NCBI GenBank assembly: GCA_947647645.1
Contig: CANSLE010000073.1
Coordinates: forward strand, 1 to 9,395
Source: an uncultured Microbacterium sp.
GTDB taxonomy: Bacteria > Actinomycetota > Actinomycetes > Actinomycetales > Microbacteriaceae
DNA: 9,395 bases
Reading direction: 5' to 3'
The position numbers were made by a program, and so were the translations under genes. This document shows positions 6,209-9,395 of the stretch, piece after piece. The notes under the pieces are model-generated. The model saw only the letters and a list, made by a program, of their open reading frames with translations, was not told where the DNA came from and searched no databases. Position 1 is the first letter of the stretch. Each line of letters begins with the position of its first letter.

Positions 6209-6215
6209 TGACCCC

Positions 6216-8066
<1,851 letters not shown>

Positions 8067-8072
8067 CCGGCA

Positions 8073-8089
8073 CCGCCCCTGGCGGGCGG
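8073..8089 (+). other. GC-rich hairpin just after glmS
   Basis: CCGCCC and GGGCGG form a 6-bp stem with the 5-nt loop CTGGC, beginning 7 nt after the glmS stop. No T-tract follows. A second small stem, ACGCA-tct-TGCGT, lies at 8104-8116. These could protect or help end the glmS mRNA, but the function is uncertain. Confidence 0.35.
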
Positions 8090-8119
8090 CACCGCACCGC
8101 GAGACGCATCTTGCGTGCT

Positions 8120-8165
8120 GAGAAACCGCTCCGTGCCGGGTTTCTCGGAACGGGATTGGTTTCTC
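8120..8165. repeat. Three GGTTTCTC half-sites at exact 19-bp spacing
   Basis: GAGAAACC at 8120-8127 is the inverted form. GGTTTCTC follows at 8139-8146 and again at 8158-8165, each starting exactly 19 bp after the previous one. The two direct copies share a further G (GGTTTCTCG), and the inverted copy extends as TGAGAAACC. The first and second make an 8-bp dyad with an 11-bp spacer; the first can pair with the third instead. It may be an operator array or an RNA with alternative folds. It lies between glmS and the acpS promoter. Confidence 0.6.
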
Positions 8166-8182
8166 GCGTGGGGGATCGCGAG
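8163..8182 (+). other. Hairpin CTCGCG/CGCGAG
   Basis: CTCGCG (8163-8168) and CGCGAG (8177-8182) make a 6-bp stem with an 8-nt loop TGGGGGAT. The 5' arm overlaps the third GGTTTCTC copy by three bases, so this stem cannot form fully when that copy is paired with 8120-8127. Confidence 0.35.
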
Positions 8183-8216
8183 CAGGCGGCCCGCGGTGAT
8201 CAGGATGCGGCGCCGG

Positions 8217-8222
8217 TAGGCT
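8217..8222 (+). promoter_or_regulatory. Probable promoter of acpS-alr, -10 box TAGGCT
   Basis: TAGGCT is among the most typical actinobacterial -10 boxes. Transcription would begin near 8229, leaving a leader of about 56 nt with a strong ribosome binding site. The -35 region (around 8194-8199, CGGTGA) is weak. Confidence 0.45.
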
Positions 8223-8284
8223 GGCGGGGGCGCGGGCGACGCGGCGTCGACCACGCCGCCGCCGAGCAGAACAGGGGGGATGCC

Positions 8285-8698
8285 GTGATCATCGGAATCG
8301 GCGTCGACCTCGTCGACATCCCGCGGTTCGAGCGGTCGCTCGCCCGCACACCCCGGCTCCTGGAGCGGCTCTTCGCACCGTCCGAGCGTCGCCTGAAGCC
8401 GCACTCGCTCGCCGCGCGCTACGCCGCCAAGGAAGCCCTGATCAAGGCGCTCGGCGGCTCGGACGGCGTGCACTGGACCGACATCGAGGTCGCGAGCGAA
8501 CCCTCGGGACGCCCCGTCTTCGCGCTCAGCGGCGACACCGCCGCGACGGTCGCCGCCCGCGGCATCGGCATGATCCACCTCTCGCTCAGCCATGACGCCG
8601 GACTGGCCGCGGCCTACGTCGTCGCCGAATCCGTCGCACCACCGACACCACCACCGACCGCGCCACCGACACCACCACAGGGGGAGAGCACCTCATGA
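8285..8698 (+). CDS. acpS: Holo-[acyl-carrier-protein] synthase with Pro/Thr-rich tail
   Basis: The enzyme transfers 4'-phosphopantetheine from CoA to a serine of acyl carrier protein, activating it for fatty acid synthesis. The 137-residue product begins MIIGIGVDLVDIPRFE with Mg-binding Asp8. It continues with SLAARYAAKEALIKAL (41-56, with Glu50 of the W/F-x-x-K-E-A signature) and ends its core with IHLSLSHDAGLAAAYVVAE (97-115). The start is GTG at 8285: it begins the family N-terminus and lies 6 nt after AGGGGG at 8273-8278. An ATG at 8280 is out of frame. The core ends near residue 115, which is normal for the family; the remaining 22 residues (APPTPPPTAPPTPP, then QGESTS) are an unusual tail encoded by a DNA repeat. 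The stop overlaps the alr start (ATGA). Elsewhere in actinobacteria nnrD often sits between acpS and alr; it is absent here. Confidence 0.93.
   Translation: MIIGIGVDLVDIPRFERSLARTPRLLERLFAPSERRLKPHSLAARYAAKEALIKALGGSDGVHWTDIEVASEPSGRPVFALSGDTAATVAARGIGMIHLSLSHDAGLAAAYVVAESVAPPTPPPTAPPTPPQGESTS
8636..8677. repeat. Tandem repeat encoding the AcpS C-terminal tail
   Basis: An 18-nt unit, GCACCACCGACACCACCA at 8636-8653, recurs at 8660-8677 with a single change (GCG for GCA), separated by CCGACC. The period is 24 nt, so the frame is kept. It encodes APPTPP-PT-APPTPP. Internal CCACCGACC-like words suggest growth by slippage. The repeat lies at the 3' end of acpS just before the alr ribosome binding site (AGGGGGAGAG, 8679-8688). 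Confidence 0.8.
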
Positions 8699-9395
8699 GC
8701 AGACTTCCCGACGGCGTGCTGCGCGAAGCCGTGATCGACACCTCCGCGATCACGGCGAACGTGCGGCACCTGCGCCAGCTGACGGCATCCGAGGTCATCG
8801 CCGTCGTGAAGGCCGACGGCTACGGGCACGGCGCCGTCCGCTCCGCACGCGCGGCGCTGGAGGGCGGCGCCCACCGCATCGGCGTCTCCGACGTGGACGA
8901 GGCCCTTGCGCTGCGCCGCGCGGGCATCGACGCTCCCCTCGTGGCATGGCTGCACGCCCCTGGTGCGCGCTTCGCCGAGGCGGCGTCCCACGACATCGAG
9001 CTGGGCATCTCCACCCTGGAGCAGCTGCAGGCCGCGGCGGCCGCGGCATCCGCTGACAGGCCGGTGGGCGTGCACCTGAAAGTCGAGACCGGACTCGGTC
9101 GCAACGGGCTCGCGCCGGCGCAGTACGCGACGGCGTTCGCCGAGGCCGCGCGCCTCGAACGCATCGGGCGCCTTCGCGTCGTCGGGATCTTCAGCCACCT
9201 GTCCAACACCTCCGCCGCCGACGACCGGGCCGCGATCGAGCGCTTCACCGACGCGCTCGCGCTCGCGGCATCCCACGGCCTCGCCCCGCAGCTGCGCCAC
9301 ATCGCGGCATCCCACGCGGCGATCGCCCTGCCCGAGAGCCGTTTCGGCTGCGTGCGGCTGGGGATCGCGATCTACGGGCTCTCGCCGTTTCCCGA
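8695..9395 (+). CDS. alr: Alanine racemase, N-terminal part (3' end outside window)
   Basis: The PLP enzyme interconverts L- and D-alanine and supplies D-Ala for peptidoglycan. 233 residues are visible of an expected 360-380. The start of the TIM barrel carries VIAVVKADGYGHGA with the PLP lysine Lys39. KVETGLGRNG (129-138) follows, with Lys129 and Arg136 at the positions of the carbamylated lysine and active-site arginine in Geobacillus Alr. Then come GIFSHLSN (164-171), HIAASHAAIALP (202-213) and VRLGIAIYGLSP (220-231), with Arg221 near the PLP pyridine nitrogen. The ATG overlaps the acpS stop by 4 bp and has the strong binding site AGGGGGAGAG 6 nt ahead, so the two are translationally coupled. 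In the place where many Alr have T-H-F-A, this protein has S-H-L-S-N-T. The C-terminal beta domain and its catalytic Tyr lie beyond the window. DadX-type catabolic use is less likely in this wall/lipid cluster. Confidence 0.94.
   Translation, partial: MSRLPDGVLREAVIDTSAITANVRHLRQLTASEVIAVVKADGYGHGAVRSARAALEGGAHRIGVSDVDEALALRRAGIDAPLVAWLHAPGARFAEAASHDIELGISTLEQLQAAAAAASADRPVGVHLKVETGLGRNGLAPAQYATAFAEAARLERIGRLRVVGIFSHLSNTSAADDRAAIERFTDALALAASHGLAPQLRHIAASHAAIALPESRFGCVRLGIAIYGLSPFP

Noticed and set aside
5271..6215. An upstream extension of the glmS frame through coaA
   Set aside because: It has Arg/Pro-rich shadow composition and overlaps coaA entirely. GlmS needs Cys2 directly after the initiator Met at 6216.
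6157..6215. A glmS ribozyme upstream of glmS
   Set aside because: The gap is only 59 bp, and a -10 box lies immediately before the start. There is no room for the ribozyme, which is known from Bacillota and a few other groups.
8067..8284. A tRNA or other known RNA gene between glmS and acpS
   Set aside because: No cloverleaf, T-loop GTTCGAAT-type sequence or CCA end is visible; the stems are short and do not match a known class.
8280..8288. Two-codon upstream frame ATG-CCG-TGA overlapping the acpS GTG start
   Set aside because: The ATG touches the Shine-Dalgarno sequence (spacing about 0-1 nt), so initiation there is unlikely. The GTG has ideal spacing.

Overview
The window is high-GC (about 70 % by eye) bacterial chromosome with GC-rich third codon positions, actinobacterial -10 boxes (TAGGCT, TAGACT, TATGCT) and protein sequences that look like those of Microbacteriaceae (Microbacterium or a close relative). 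The genus is an inference from remembered family sequences, not from a search. The content is almost entirely core housekeeping genes. I see no phage, transposase, CRISPR, tRNA or rRNA.

Layout. 1-466: 3' end of a gene whose product has a histidine-kinase-type ATPase N-box but a degenerate remainder. 467-588: intergenic, with a tandem direct repeat ahead of a galU promoter. 589-1527: galU. 1528-1899: intergenic, holding a strong intrinsic terminator and then the promoter and long leader of the ribosomal operon. 1900-4209: rplM, rpsI and glmM, closely packed on the + strand. 4233-5174: a short Ppx/GppA-family phosphatase on the - strand, convergent with glmM and divergent from coaA. 5209-6156: coaA. 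6216-8066: glmS. 8067-8284: a structured intergenic region with three evenly spaced GGTTTCTC-type half-sites and an acpS promoter. 8285-8698: acpS with a Pro/Thr-rich tail. 8695-9395: start of alr, overlapping acpS by 4 bp and running off the window.

How the genes fit together. GlmS and GlmM are two consecutive steps to UDP-GlcNAc (fructose-6-P to GlcN-6-P to GlcN-1-P). Alr supplies D-alanine for the same wall, and GalU supplies UDP-glucose for envelope glycans. CoaA commits pantothenate to CoA, and AcpS uses CoA to activate acyl carrier protein for lipid synthesis. L13 and S9 add translation capacity. The cluster therefore joins ribosome production with precursor supply for wall and membrane.

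The points most worth a second look are regulatory, not new proteins: three 8-mers at exactly 19-bp spacing between glmS and acpS; a 22-bp-period direct repeat upstream of galU; an apparently leaderless arrangement for ppx, coaA and glmS; the repeat-encoded AcpS tail; and a clear over-use of GGATGC/GCATCC across the window. I found no convincing undescribed multi-gene system.
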